Below, in pieces: positions 1 through 10,517 of a stretch of 64,000 bases of DNA. The DNA lies in assembly GCA_029204225.1 (NCBI GenBank), contig CM055097.1, forward strand, positions 74,860,860 through 74,924,859, in the 5' to 3' direction. The notes below the pieces were generated by a model. The model had not been told where the DNA came from, did no database searches, and was given only the letters and a program-made list of their open reading frames with translations. This DNA comes from Diphasiastrum complanatum. Lineage: Eukaryota > Streptophyta > Lycopodiopsida > Lycopodiales > Lycopodiaceae. Made by a program: the position numbers and the translations under genes. The stretch's first letter is position 1; every line of letters starts with the position of its first letter.

Positions 1-210
1 ATCGTTCCACTGGATATCAAGGTGAGGAGCTCGACTTAGTAGAACAACCGGTACATGATGTGCCACCTTACTTCAAGGATTATACAATGGATGAAGTGGA
101 TATAGTGCTATCAAAACACCAATGATTAGATCCAAAAATTCCATCCTCTTTGAATGCTCCTATGTTTGATGACCAGCCAAGGTAAAACCGCTCACCCAGC
201 TCACCCAGAC

Positions 211-1032
211 AAGGAGGAGCATATAGCAATGATAGGTGTGGATGTGGTAGGCCAAGAACTTGAAGATCTGAAGGCACTATCGCAAGAGTATAGAAACTGT
301 TTCACTTGGAACTACAACGTTTAAGGGCATGTCACCCAACGTGACGATACACACAATCCCTCTAGTACAAGACTCTAAATCCGTTACTAGTAGATCATAC
401 CAATCAGATTCTCATTGTGCCCAACTCATCTAGGAGGAACTAACAAAACTACTCGATGCAGGTTTCATCTATAATTGAACACACTTCCTGTGTATCGTTG
501 ATAATGATCGTAACCAAGAAGAGCAGAAAGCTATGAATTTGTGTATATTTCAAGAAACTCATTGCAGTAACCCACAAGAATATTTTCCCCCTACCGTTCA
601 TTGAATATGTGCTTGAGAGAGCTGTTGGACATGAGATTTATAGTTTTTTAGATGGTTTTAGCAACTATAACCAAGTGCAAATCACCCCCGAAGATAGATA
701 TAAATTGGCTTTTTCCACTGGATGGGGTACCTATGCTTACAAAGTGATACGATTTGGATTGTGCAATGCACCAAGCACCTTCCAACGAGTTATGTGTTCA
801 AGAAACTCCTCTAGACGCTTCTTGAAATATTCTTGGACAACCTTTGTGTGCACTCCTTATGAGCCAAGCATTTGCATTGTCTCGACTAGATGCTCATCTA
901 GTGTCGATTACATGGCATATCTCTTAATCCTGAAAAATACTAGATATTTGTTCTTGACGATACAGTGTTAGGACATGTTATCTCGCGCTTTGGCATTGCT
1001 ACTGATTGAGACAAGATCAAGGTTACAGATGT
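211..1032 (+). pseudogene. Ty3/gypsy pol fragment (reverse transcriptase), degenerate
   Basis: Remnant of a gypsy polyprotein carrying the region before the RT and the RT itself. Readable pieces in shifting frames are LEDLKALSQEYRNCFTWNY, then GMSPNVTIHTIPLVQDSKS, then KLLDAGFIYN, then YSFLDGFSNYNQVQI and FGLCNAPSTFQRVM (609-800). After a frame change the palm continues as LEIFLDNLCVHS (an FLDD-type site read as FLDN) and DDTVLGHVIS near 960-990. Stops and frameshifts are frequent, so it is dead. Integrase of the same class resumes at 2985, so the intervening copia fragment probably landed inside this element. The class is clear; the lineage within gypsy is not. Confidence 0.8.
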
Positions 1033-1946
1033 TGTTTTCTGAGTTTGACGTGACTGATCTGGGCGAAGCTCACTTCTGTCTGGGCGTTCAGATCCACAGA
1101 GACAGAGCGAGACGACTGATCTATATCACTCAACAAAGGTATCTTCACAATGTTCTTAACAGATACAATCTAGCTCACTCACCGATGGATCCAAGCTTGC
1201 GTTTGTCGAAGGACCAATGTCCTCAGACCAAGCAGGAAGAGGAGCAGATGAGAGAGTATCCTTATCGATCGATACTTGGATCTCTCGTGTACACAATGGT
1301 CTATACAAGGCCTAACATCTCTTTTGTTGTAAGCTCACTCAGCCAATATATGGCTAATCCTGGCATTACCCATTGGAAGGCTCTCATAAGAGTCATGAGG
1401 TACATTTGAGCTACCATGGACCAGTACATCTGCTATGGAGATGTCAGCAACGACAATCTTCATCAGTTCAGTGGAGCTGGAGAGGAGATGTAGACAATCG
1501 TAAGTCCACATTTGGATTTATATTCTTCTTCAACGGTGGTCCTATCTCATGGAACAGTCGTAAGAAAACCTCTATCGCTCTTTCTTCTACAAAAGCAGAA
1601 TACATTGCTGCTTCTCAATCTATTAAAGAAGCGTTTTGGTTGAGAAATTTGCTGTCAGACATTATTTTGTATCAGTACAGCCCTACAACCATATTCTATG
1701 ATAATCAAAGTGATATTGCCTTATCGGCCAATCCTATATTTCACTCTAGGAGTAAGCACATTGAAATCAGATATCAGTCTATCAGGGGCAAGGTTCTCAA
1801 CAAGGAGGTAAGCTTAACGTACTGTAGAATGCAGGACATGGTTGCAGATATATTCACTAAGGCATTAAGTATTAATGCACACAAGAAGTTTTGTGCATTG
1901 CTTAGTCTGAAGATCAAGGCATTCACAGATCCAAATTAAGGGGGGG
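1033..1946 (+). pseudogene. Ty1/copia RT C-terminus and RNase H fragment (Co1)
   Basis: 3' part of a copia polyprotein. It opens inside RT at FDVTDLGEAHFCLGVQI and runs through YPYRSILGSLVYTM and RPNISFVVSSLSQYM to RNase H. After a frameshift near 1400 the RNase H reads DVDNRKSTFGF, GPISWNSRKKTSIALSSTKA, YDNQSDIALSANPIFHSRSK and MVADIFTKAL, ending at the stop at 1937-1939. A G-rich tract at 1940-1946 is the polypurine tract and touches the LTR. The RT catalytic YVDD part, integrase, protease, gag and 5' LTR are absent. The left edge abuts gypsy RT sequence at about 1033. Confidence 0.85.
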
Positions 1947-2960
1947 TGTTGGATTTATCTCCTCTACTCTCCTAAATCCTATTTTAATCTGCCTCCGTTC
2001 GTGCTGCTGTATTTTACTTGTCTGTCGCACAGTCTGCATATTTACATATAAAATAAGACAAGCGAAAAATGCGACTGTCTACATAAATACAAATAAATTT
2101 CCACAGGCAAAAAATACGACATTGTGCTTTTACATGTGATTTGTGACAAGCGAAAAAGATGACATTGTTCTACAAATGCCAAAGGTACCCTAATGGAAAA
2201 GCGAAGGTACCCTGTAAATGAAATTTTAAGGCATTTGTCAGAGTGTCACAATTTTTGCATTTTCATCAACGTTCATTTCAGCAAAGGCTGATGTCGTGGA
2301 ATTCTCACGCTCATCCCGTGAACTGTGCAATCAGATTTGACAACGACAACAACCACCCACGATCTCCACAAACAGCACATCCACTTTGTACTTTCTTCAT
2401 CTGCACACCTATAACATTATGTATATATTGGATACCATCTGCGTATTCTAAGAGTGTGAAAAATATAGCAAGCATCAGAAGCTTTTCAGAGATAGACGAA
2501 GTGGATGCTTTCGCGCATTGATTCTTTGTATTGTTAGCAATAGGCTTATTCCTTTTACAAATTGAATTAGCTTTGTGAAGCATTTGGTTTTGTCCGCTAT
2601 TGTCTTGTGCTCACATGCATTATTGACCTGTATATTTCGCTATACTTAATTTGATACAGTTCTGTTTGTTTCGCGTTCAGATTTGTGTCAATTTTGCAAT
2701 GCTTTTCTACATTTTGATTGACTTTCTTATTGCCTAATCTGGTAGTCTGCTCTTCATGAATTATTATTAGTCTAGTTGTTCACGACTAATATTTAGTCTT
2801 GTCTTTCACGACTAATTCGCGACTGACAATCAGTCTAGTTGTTTGTGACAAATTATCATTATGATGTCTTCATGCTTAAAATTTGGCTACATAATCAGAT
2901 CGAACGTGATTTCTATTACTAATGTTCTGTTTGAGTCTGATAGGCATAGCCATGCTTAAG
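1947..2960 (+). repeat. 3' LTR of copia fragment Co1 (right end approximate)
   Basis: Starts TGTTGGATTTATC directly after the polypurine tract, as copia LTRs do. It shares the style of the CoE LTR (58621 on): a TGTTGG start and short repeated motifs such as GCGAAGGTACC. The right end is inferred from where gypsy integrase sequence resumes at about 2985; no second LTR copy is present to fix it. Confidence 0.6.
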
Positions 2961-2984
2961 GAAAGAGTGAGATAGCCTATTATG

Positions 2985-3330
2985 CTAGCATATCTGATTG
3001 GGAGCACAAGTTACATGCTGCATTGTGGGCATTCAGGACAGTGTACAATATAAGCACTCATCAAATGCCATTCCAACTAGCTTATGGTCAAGATGTAGTA
3101 ATGCCAACAGAGGTTTTGGTGCCATCCTTAAGAGTTGTAGTAAGACAGCGCCTGGATGAATCCAAATCTCTGCAACTACGCTATGAGGCCTTACACAAAC
3201 TTTGTGAGACACACATACTGGTTGTACATGCATTGGCAGTAGAGAAGGCATGACATAAAGCATGACACGATCGCCGACTGCATAAGAATGATCTTCGTTC
3301 TGGAGATAGGCTCGCCCTCTCAAAACTAGT
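2985..3330 (+). pseudogene. Ty3/gypsy integrase C-terminal fragment
   Basis: Reads SDWEHKLHAALWAFRTVYN, then PFQLAYGQDVVMPTEVLVPS, then ARHDRRLH-like and NDLRSGDRLAL, the familiar end of the gypsy integrase core and its C-terminal domain. A stop lies at 3252-3254 and another shortly after. Order and strand match the RT remnant at 211-1032, so both are probably one gypsy copy split by Co1. It ends about 75 bp before a primer site and LTR of opposite orientation. Confidence 0.75.
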
Positions 3331-3393
3331 TCTTTAGCATCAAACTTGCTAAATTTGGACTAAGTTTTGATCACCAATTATACTCTTGTACTT

Positions 3394-3406
3394 GGCTCTG
3401 ATACCG
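3394..3406 (-). promoter_or_regulatory. Primer binding site (initiator tRNA-Met type) next to LTR
   Basis: Minus strand reads CGGTATCAGAGCC, one base from the plant TGGTATCAGAGC primer site. It lies immediately downstream (minus sense) of the LTR at 3407-4083. Confidence 0.65.
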
Positions 3407-4083
3407 TGTTGAAAACCAGTGTTTAGGAACCTACATGGATCTACAAAGAATCCTCAAGAGTGATTGGATACTTGGTTAATCAATCTATTGCAAATCTAGC
3501 ACTCAAATCTGGATCTAGATTGGCAATTTTGATCTAAACAAGCAAAAACAATCAATTTGTGATCGAAATACCTGATGGTTGATTCACACATGTGAAATAC
3601 AATCAATAGTACGGACTGTTATTAAAGAATTCAATTTACAAAATTTATATTGCATTCTAATCGAAAAATCACAACACAAATGGTGTAGAAACTTGAGATT
3701 GTCAATTGCTCCAAAATCATGATCTCTCCCACATTGATTGAATGATTTGCAAGTACAAAGAGGATCCTATCCTTGGCTGGCTGAGTAGGTACAGCATGTG
3801 TGTAGGTACCGAATTCTCATTAGGTTGACCTACTCAAGTCAATTTGACCTAACCATCGAGTATACCATCTACGGTAGTCAGATCAACACGTGACTTCCTT
3901 GATTATTGGAGGTAGCTCCTAAATTTTAGAAAACTTGACCAAACTTCCTATCTAACTCATATGATTAGGACCTAACTACCCTAGGCCTATTCCTCACACA
4001 TGGGAACATGCTCTCACATGTGTGGATTACAAAATGTACAATAAACTATATGGCTATCAAGCTAATATTTGTCAATTTTCACA
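3407..4083 (-). repeat. LTR (677 bp) of a copia element, minus strand, otherwise lost
   Basis: On the minus strand it begins TGTGAAAATTGACAAAT at 4083 and ends TGGTTTTCAACA at 3407, followed by a primer site. The TGTGAAAATTG start matches the CoB LTR (36223). Only about 75 bp of leader follow before gypsy sequence, so this is an LTR with a stub of the element. An inner stretch near 3995-4025 resembles sequence at 12627-12668. Confidence 0.65.
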
Positions 4084-4794
4084 TAAGCTAACGAAGAGCT
4101 TGACATATTGTCATTGAACAAATCATTTTTTATCTATCTACTATCCTTAGATAATTTTTATAGACTCGTTCATGATCACTATGGAGTTTGGTCAATTCAT
4201 ACTGGTTCTTTCTATCAAAATGGCTTGAAAAGACTAATAATGAAATATATCAGGATGGAAGGCTTTGTCAAAGTCGACAGACAAAATGGTAGAAACCTTA
4301 GGAGTGGTCCAATTCAAATATTTATAATTGTCAAAAACATTTGAATTGCTCTCCAAAAATAAAACCTTGGAAAAATAGATAATAGTATAATGGTTAACGA
4401 TTTTTCCCCATATGATAGGTGCTCAACTTTGTCATGGTTCCAAAGTCCTTGATGAAAGAGACGGTTTTGAAAAATAAGGGAAATGAACAAGCATGTAGAG
4501 AATCTTGGACTCATCTAAGTAAAGTTGGCCCTCAAGGAATTAGAGAGATAATTCAAGTATCATATCATCAATTCTACAAGTTTGTTATCAAGGAGAAGAC
4601 AAAAGAAGAATCTAGCCCCATGATATTGATATCAATGTTGACATTATTTTGCTTTGTGCACAAATTGTGGAACTATGAATTTTGAGAATCTTGTAAATTT
4701 TACATCATACCTAAGTGTTTTTATGAGGCTCTATTTGCCTCTCTATCTACAATATGCCATAAAGGCATGGGAAATCTCCCTTGATTAACCAATT
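4084..4794. other. Unassigned AT-rich DNA
   Basis: No domain, repeat or RNA feature recognised on either strand. Short open frames are present but show no recognisable protein signature. Confidence 0.5.
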
Positions 4795-6566
4795 GGGTTA
4801 TAGAGCTTTGTTTACTGCTAGGCGATGTACTATTTTAGATGAGAATTCAAAGGAAATCCTCTCTGCTTACAGAGAAAGAAACTGAGTCACGATGTTGCAC
4901 TTTCTATGAGTTGTTCAAATGCTAATTTATGGCATCAAAGATTAGGACATCTAAATATGTGCTCAATCTTGTATATGCATCATAACAAAATGGTCAATGA
5001 CATGAATATAAATGTTGTTGCTATAGCTAATCAATCTGTTTGTGAAAGTTGCTTACTAGATAAACAACCTAGAACCAGATTTCTAAGAGGACAGGCCAGA
5101 AGAGCCAAGTCCATTCTGTCACTTATACACAGTGACTTATGTGGTCCTATGAGCGTACCTTCCTTGGGTAAGGCTCTATATTTTATTACATTCATTGATG
5201 ACTACTCCCATTTTACCAGAGTAATGTTCATTAAGAACAAGTCAGAAGCGTTCGATTGCTTCAAAGAATTCAAGCAATATGCTGAGAATCAGACTGGTCA
5301 GAGAATCAAGGCCCTACGGTCTGATTCAGGGGGAGAGTACTTATCAAATGAGATGAAGGACTATCTGTCTTCATATGGCGTGCACCATCAGTTTACTACA
5401 AGCTACACTCCTCAACAGCATGGAGTAGATGAGTGAAAGAACTGCCCACTATTGGAAGCTGTACGATTCACGACAACCAACGCCCATTTACCTCAAATAT
5501 TCTGGGCAGAAGCAATCTCTACGGCCTGCTATCTGCAGAACTACTCCAACACTAAAGCAGTTGATTCCAAGACACCGTTTGAAGCCTTCTACAGCTACAA
5601 ACCAAGCATGAAACACCTACGTGTTTTCGGATGTCTCTGCTATGCACAAGTGCCATCTAATCTGAGGAAGAAGCTGGACCCAATAAGCCATAAGAACATC
5701 TTCATCGGCTACTCAACATCGCATAAAGCATATCGCATCTATGATGTTGATTCAGATCAGATCTCAGTCAGCCGTGATGTTGTCTTTCTTGAAGACAAGT
5801 ATCACGATTTCAAGCAGAAGCAGTCGATGCAAGAGTATGCCATAGTAGCTACAACCTACGACTGTTCAGACAAAAGAGTTTGTCCCAACAACTCCACTTA
5901 CCATCGATGGGCCCAGACTCACGATTGTTCAACCACAAGATGCAACGATCCCGGAGAATCATCCACTCAAGCACATGCAGTTCGAAGGTCTGCAAGACAA
6001 CGACAACAACCTGATCGCTTTGTCCCTCGGGCGTTCATCAGTCACGATGAACCTACCACAATTGTAGAAGCTCTGTCAATGCTCGATGCAAACAATTGGA
6101 AGGCTGTCATGGATGCTGAGTATCAGTCTAATGAAGAACAAAACTTAGAGTCTTGTCAATCCTCCTACTGGTGGAAAACCAATTGACTCCAAGTGGATCT
6201 TTAAGCTAAAGCTTAAACCAGATGGATCCATATCCAAATGGAAAGCTAGACTGGCGGTTAAAGACTTTGAACAAGTATATGGGATAGACTACACTGAAAC
6301 GTTTAGTCCAGTGGTAAAGCGTCAGTCTATTCATACCTTACTAGCTATAGGTGCTGCAGAAGATCTGGAAATTCACCAAATAGACGTCCAGATGGCATTC
6401 CTACACAGATTTATACAAGAAGATATATTCATCTATCAACCAGAAGGTTACGTCCTTCAAGGAAAGGAGCATCTGGTATGTAAATTGCATAAAGCTTTAT
6501 ATGGTCTTCAGCAAGCTCTCAGGGCCTGGTATGACAAAATTAATCACTTCTTGTTGCAGCACAATT
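4795..6566 (+). pseudogene. Ty1/copia pol fragment (GAG-pre-integrase, integrase, RT N-terminus; Co2)
   Basis: Truncated copia polyprotein of the same family as CoE (56548-58601). It begins GYRALFTARRC near 4798. It then carries the GAG-pre-integrase zinc motif (NLWHQRLGHLN with CESCLLDKQPRTRF, 4926-5080) and the integrase core with HSDLCGP, FIDDYSHFTRVMF, LRSDSGGEYLSNE and YTPQQHGV (to 5430). A frameshift near 5430 follows, then WAEAISTACYLQN to FIGYSTSHKAYRIYDVDS and SVSRDVVFLED. Another break near 6185 leads to RT: PIDSKWIFKLKLKP, FSPVVK, DVQMAFLH, QPEGY, CKLHKALYGLQQA. It is cut at about 6566, where CoE continues. Both LTRs are missing. It retains the integrase core that CoE has lost. Confidence 0.88.
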
Positions 6567-8266
6567 GAAATCGTACAAAAACGTTTTGATGAACCACCTA
6601 TTATTCTTATCGAAAATTGGGTTGACTGGAGATGCCATGATTAGAGAGAGTTTCTAAATAAATTTCTAATGAGGTTGTAAGATTGATGCATGCAGCTTAT
6701 GTTTTGGATGCATGCAAAGTTACTCATTTTTTCTATCATCGTAGAAACTATCATAGCCATATGCATCATTTGGGGCCCCAATGAGGTAGTGGCTTATAAT
6801 AATCATTGTACCTAGTCATTTGGTTATTTTGATTGCATCAATAAGATGGCACATTGCACATAAAATGGAATCTTGTGGTTGATAGAACGTTGCCTACGTG
6901 AATTCCATGTCCATTGAATGCCCTTGTAACTAGCAATTTTTGTGTACAAATATAAAGCCCTAAATGTCATTCAATCTCCATAAATTCTGATAAATGAGCA
7001 TTCACAACAGTACTTAATAAGGAAAATGGGCACCCTTAATAAGTATTTGTAATGATTAAGAAGTCAATAAGGGTGGCAAACTTGGAGAATTGCACAACAT
7101 ATTCTTCTTGCCAACTCTTTAAATGATCTACTTTGCGTATATAACTCGCATAGAATAGAATTGATCTTGAGCAATGCTAACAAAGCAAGCATTGTCATCT
7201 ACTTTGCGTATATAACTCACATAGAATAGAATTGATCTTGAGCGGCAAACTAACAAAGCAAGCATTGTCAAGAACAACATCTATACATGTAACCCTTGTG
7301 GCAAAACAAATGCAATCAACCACTTTCAAGACCCCGTTTATCTAGATATTAAAAATTATTAACAATTCTCCCATATATGTTTGAAATATGTATTGCATTG
7401 CCCAACATTACCATCACCTTAAAACTAATACATTTTTCTTTGCTTGCCATCTCCATCCTCTCTACAAGATGCGTGTCATCCCTACAGCTTTTCTAGGATC
7501 AATCTGAGATGACTCACAGCAACAGAGTGATATGGTGATAAAATCTATATGAATCTACTGATCTATAAGCTTTGCTTTGTAGAATTTCTGTACGAACTTA
7601 TTAATGTAGTATCTGCGGCTCAATACGACATCTTACAAAATATTAGAATCTGAGGAGATGCTGGTCTGTCTGATAACCCACATACAGAATGCTACTTACC
7701 TGCAAGGGCTTGCCACACTTCTCCTGAAGACTGATCCATCCCAAAGACAGCAATTAGGCTTCTGATTATGCTGCACTACGTTGCAATAGTAGATCATGAT
7801 CGAAGCTTCATGAGTGAAGTAATGACAATGCAGTAGATAAGGCCTAACTGGAAGAAAATTCCCTATCACAGATGATCACTCACAAGGTGGTTGTTTGTTT
7901 TTATCCTTCAGCTGCTTCTGTACTAATACCCCGCATGTCAATCTGAAGTATCAAGTCGTATTTGGATTGTTGCATTTAATATTGTCGTGGTCCTTCTTAA
8001 ATTGCCTCCATGAATCATGAAAAGCCAGAAAGTCAGCCATGTCACTTCAGATATCGAGTTAATTCAAGCAACAGTTACGAGTGCAAGGTTATCCAAAGTG
8101 CTTCGAGCTTCTTGATGGGAAGCTCACTACTCAGTCTGGAATTGGTGTCATTTTGCTGAATGACACAGTGAAAGTCAATATCGTGAGAAACCATCTGTGT
8201 GCTGAGTTGAATTTTCCTTTCTTTGTTGTTGGCGCAACCGAATGATTTGTCATAGATATTTGGATC
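6567..8266. other. Unassigned DNA, includes a 3' flank of the DUF761-like gene
   Basis: Apart from the tandem duplication at 7126-7269, no coding or RNA feature is recognised. The part next to 8266 lies downstream of the minus-strand gene and may hold its 3' UTR. Confidence 0.4.
7126..7269. repeat. Tandem duplication, about 72 bp x 2
   Basis: Two adjacent copies, 7126-7196 and 7197-7269, both starting ATCTACTTTGCGTATATAAC and ending AGCAAGCATTGTC. They differ by a few bases and a small insertion. Confidence 0.85.
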
Positions 8267-9034
8267 TCAAAATAAGCCAATTGTCTGATAGTTGCTGTTC
8301 AACTTGTAGAACTGATCTGCACAATTTGGCCCATTACTCGTCCATGAGATGCAGCTGATTCCGTCTTCCTGCCTCTGCTGTCGCCATTGGGCACGATGCT
8401 TCGCAATGAAAGATTCAATTCGTTCCATCAAATCATCTTTATAAACCACAATTTCTTCTTGTCGCGTGGCGATTTTCCAGGAAGGTGACCCTGGATCCAC
8501 AAGACGAGTCTCCTCGACGATGGCATCACCACACACTAGAGGGTATGGTGCACTCCTTCGTCCCATGAAGGACAGCCGACCTGCGATCTGTCGGTCTTTC
8601 TGAGAATGTGTTTCAGCATGATGCTCTTTTTCCCAGCTGTCCCAGGTTTGATGCAGTTCCGCTTGGATTCTGGAGGCTCTCCTGATCTTGCTTTCAGGTA
8701 CAGAACTCGACAAAGGCAATGATAACGGCGTGCTCTCGAGCTTTTTCTTGGGTTTAGAGTTTGAACGTGTGAGAATTGAACTCGATCTGATCCAAATTGC
8801 TAGAACCATAATGTTAACAAGCACAAAAGAAGCAGAATGCTGTGCCTCTTGAGAGCCGTGCAACTGAGTTGCAAGCAGCATGAACATCAATCTGAGCGAT
8901 TGCACAACGTTTTTTCCCAAGGAAGAAAGCAAAAAGATGAGAACAACCAACAATACATGCTGCGTCGATATCTTGTTATACAAATACTCAGCGATGGTTA
9001 ATATCATTGATTTTCGCTGCGTTGGAAACTCCAT
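8267..9034 (-). CDS. DUF4408/DUF761-like plant membrane protein, 255 aa
   Basis: Intronless frame of 255 residues from the ATG at 9032-9034. Two hydrophobic segments lie near residues 27-42 (QHVLLVVLIFLLSSLG) and 68-84 (SASFVLVNIMVLAIWIRSS); the second has the V-N-x-I-x-x-A-I pattern of DUF4408. A Ser/Lys-rich, polar middle follows. A C-terminal block near residues 197-222, KDDLMERIESFIAKHRAQW then RQQRQ, resembles DUF761, a motif with acidic residues, FIA and a Gln/Arg-rich tail. Proteins with a membrane-anchored N-terminus and a terminal DUF761 motif occur in plants and their molecular function is poorly known. About 30 residues beyond the motif are unusual, so the true end could differ or involve splicing. 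No transposon protein is detectable in this frame, so I read it as a host gene. Confidence 0.65.
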   Translation of the reverse strand: MEFPTQRKSMILTIAEYLYNKISTQHVLLVVLIFLLSSLGKNVVQSLRLMFMLLATQLHGSQEAQHSASFVLVNIMVLAIWIRSSSILTRSNSKPKKKLESTPLSLPLSSSVPESKIRRASRIQAELHQTWDSWEKEHHAETHSQKDRQIAGRLSFMGRRSAPYPLVCGDAIVEETRLVDPGSPSWKIATRQEEIVVYKDDLMERIESFIAKHRAQWRQQRQEDGISCISWTSNGPNCADQFYKLNSNYQTIGLF

Positions 9035-9591
9035 CTTATGTCCTAAATCAGGCTAAATTTTCAAAATCAAGAAGCAAGTCGGTCTGTTCGAATGACACCA
9101 CTTCTAAGGTTGTTCCTGAATAATGCTTCACGGAACAGAAATTGCAGATGCTCAATGTAAACACTGCACAAGTCGAGCAGCAAAATTTTCAAGTCCAAAT
9201 ACTGAAAACTTAATCACAGACGGTAGCAGCTTGATTACTATATTTATCATGCGGCTCCTTACAACTCATCTATGCAGCCAAGATTTTCAGAACAAGGATA
9301 TTCAACAAGGGATCAGCTCCGAAAAACCATGAGGGTACATGGGCTACAAAGTAGCCCACAAGCCAATCGGCTCCAACCACAGGAACGGTTTAAATAACCT
9401 ACCTCGGCGTGACAAGGAAGATGGATCGTGAACAGGAGAAGGCAAAAAGCTGGTAGACAGCGAAGCACCATAATTCCTTTGCAGATACACCAAGAGCAAG
9501 CATCAGGTTCATCATTAACCTCATTTTCTTATAAGTTTACAATATCACAAAATTTAATCAACAATAGAGTTTATTACAAACACATCAGAAA

Positions 9592-9747
9592 GCCAAATCA
9601 CATCACAAGAAATCCATAACATAAAGTTGATACCATTATGACAGCCAAATCACATTACAAGAAATTCATAACACACAGTTGATACCATTATGACAGCCAA
9701 ATCACATTACAAGAAATTCATAACAGAAAGTTGATACCATTATGACA
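9592..9747. repeat. Tandem repeat, 52 bp x 3
   Basis: Three adjacent 52-bp units at 9592-9643, 9644-9695 and 9696-9747. Each starts GCCAAATCACAT and ends TTGATACCATTATGACA. Units 2 and 3 are nearly identical; unit 1 differs at several positions. Confidence 0.92.
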
Positions 9748-10382
9748 ATTTGCTTCATCTGCCCACCATGTCCAAGTCCTTGATGGGGCACAATCTGATG
9801 CTTTTTGATGCTTTTTGGGAGACAGACATAATCATTAGGACATATGGACTGAATGTGTATGCTCATTGCTTGTATAATAATCTTCTTTTTTTCTTTTAGT
9901 ACATGCAATAAAAGGAGCAATTCCCAATTTTTCTGTTATGTAGTTTGAACACTATAATTAATAGGAAGACTATGACCATGCCCATGTCTGACGTGCTCTT
10001 AGTGGGTGCGTTGGCAAAAGGGGGAGTAGTATGTATGAGTGGAATGTGCATTTGGCATCAAGAAAATGTGGGGTCGGCACGAGATGGAGTTATGGGTTGA
10101 TTGTACCTTTTCTTTTGTATGAGTTGATTGTACTTTGTTGGAGGGCGTTATTAATAAGTATTGTACTTCATAGGCAAGCTTGGATTTGGCAAAGATTTAG
10201 GAAATTCTCTCATTTCTTGCCTCATTAAATAAAGGTTCCAATATGTTACTAAATATCATTTGAAGGCCTACTTCAATTTTCAATTTTAAGTTACAAAAGA
10301 TGATTAAGACTCAATGTGCGTTGCCATTTAATAGCATTAGAAGCTTTTCACCAAGCCTTGTATATAGATGTGTCTTACTAGT

Positions 10383-10517
10383 ATCAACTTGGGTATCAAA
10401 TAGTAGTCCCATTAATATATGTTTTTGTGTTACTAAGGCCAAGAACCCTAATATCAACTTGGGTGTCAAACAATTGTCCTTGTTAATATATGTTTTTTTG
10501 TTAGTGAGGCCAAGAAC
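10383..10517. repeat. Diverged tandem duplication, about 65 bp x 2
   Basis: Copies at 10383-10446 and 10453-10517 share ATCAACTTGGGT, TTAATATATGTTTTT and GGCCAAGAAC, spaced by 6 bp. Confidence 0.8.

Noticed and set aside
1-210. Possible start of the gypsy element or an upstream gene
   Set aside because: Short readable pieces (for example DVPPYFKDYTMDEVD) are present but too degenerate and too close to the window edge to assign.
2311-2583. Opposed open frames of about 90 codons at 2243-2583
   Set aside because: They lie within the Co1 LTR, show no known domain and are open on both strands by chance composition.
3033-3323. Minus-strand frame of 96 codons
   Set aside because: It is the reverse of the plus-strand gypsy integrase fragment, which has a clear family signature.
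9592-9747. CRISPR-like regular repeats
   Set aside because: Direct 52-bp head-to-tail units without unique spacers, in a eukaryotic context.
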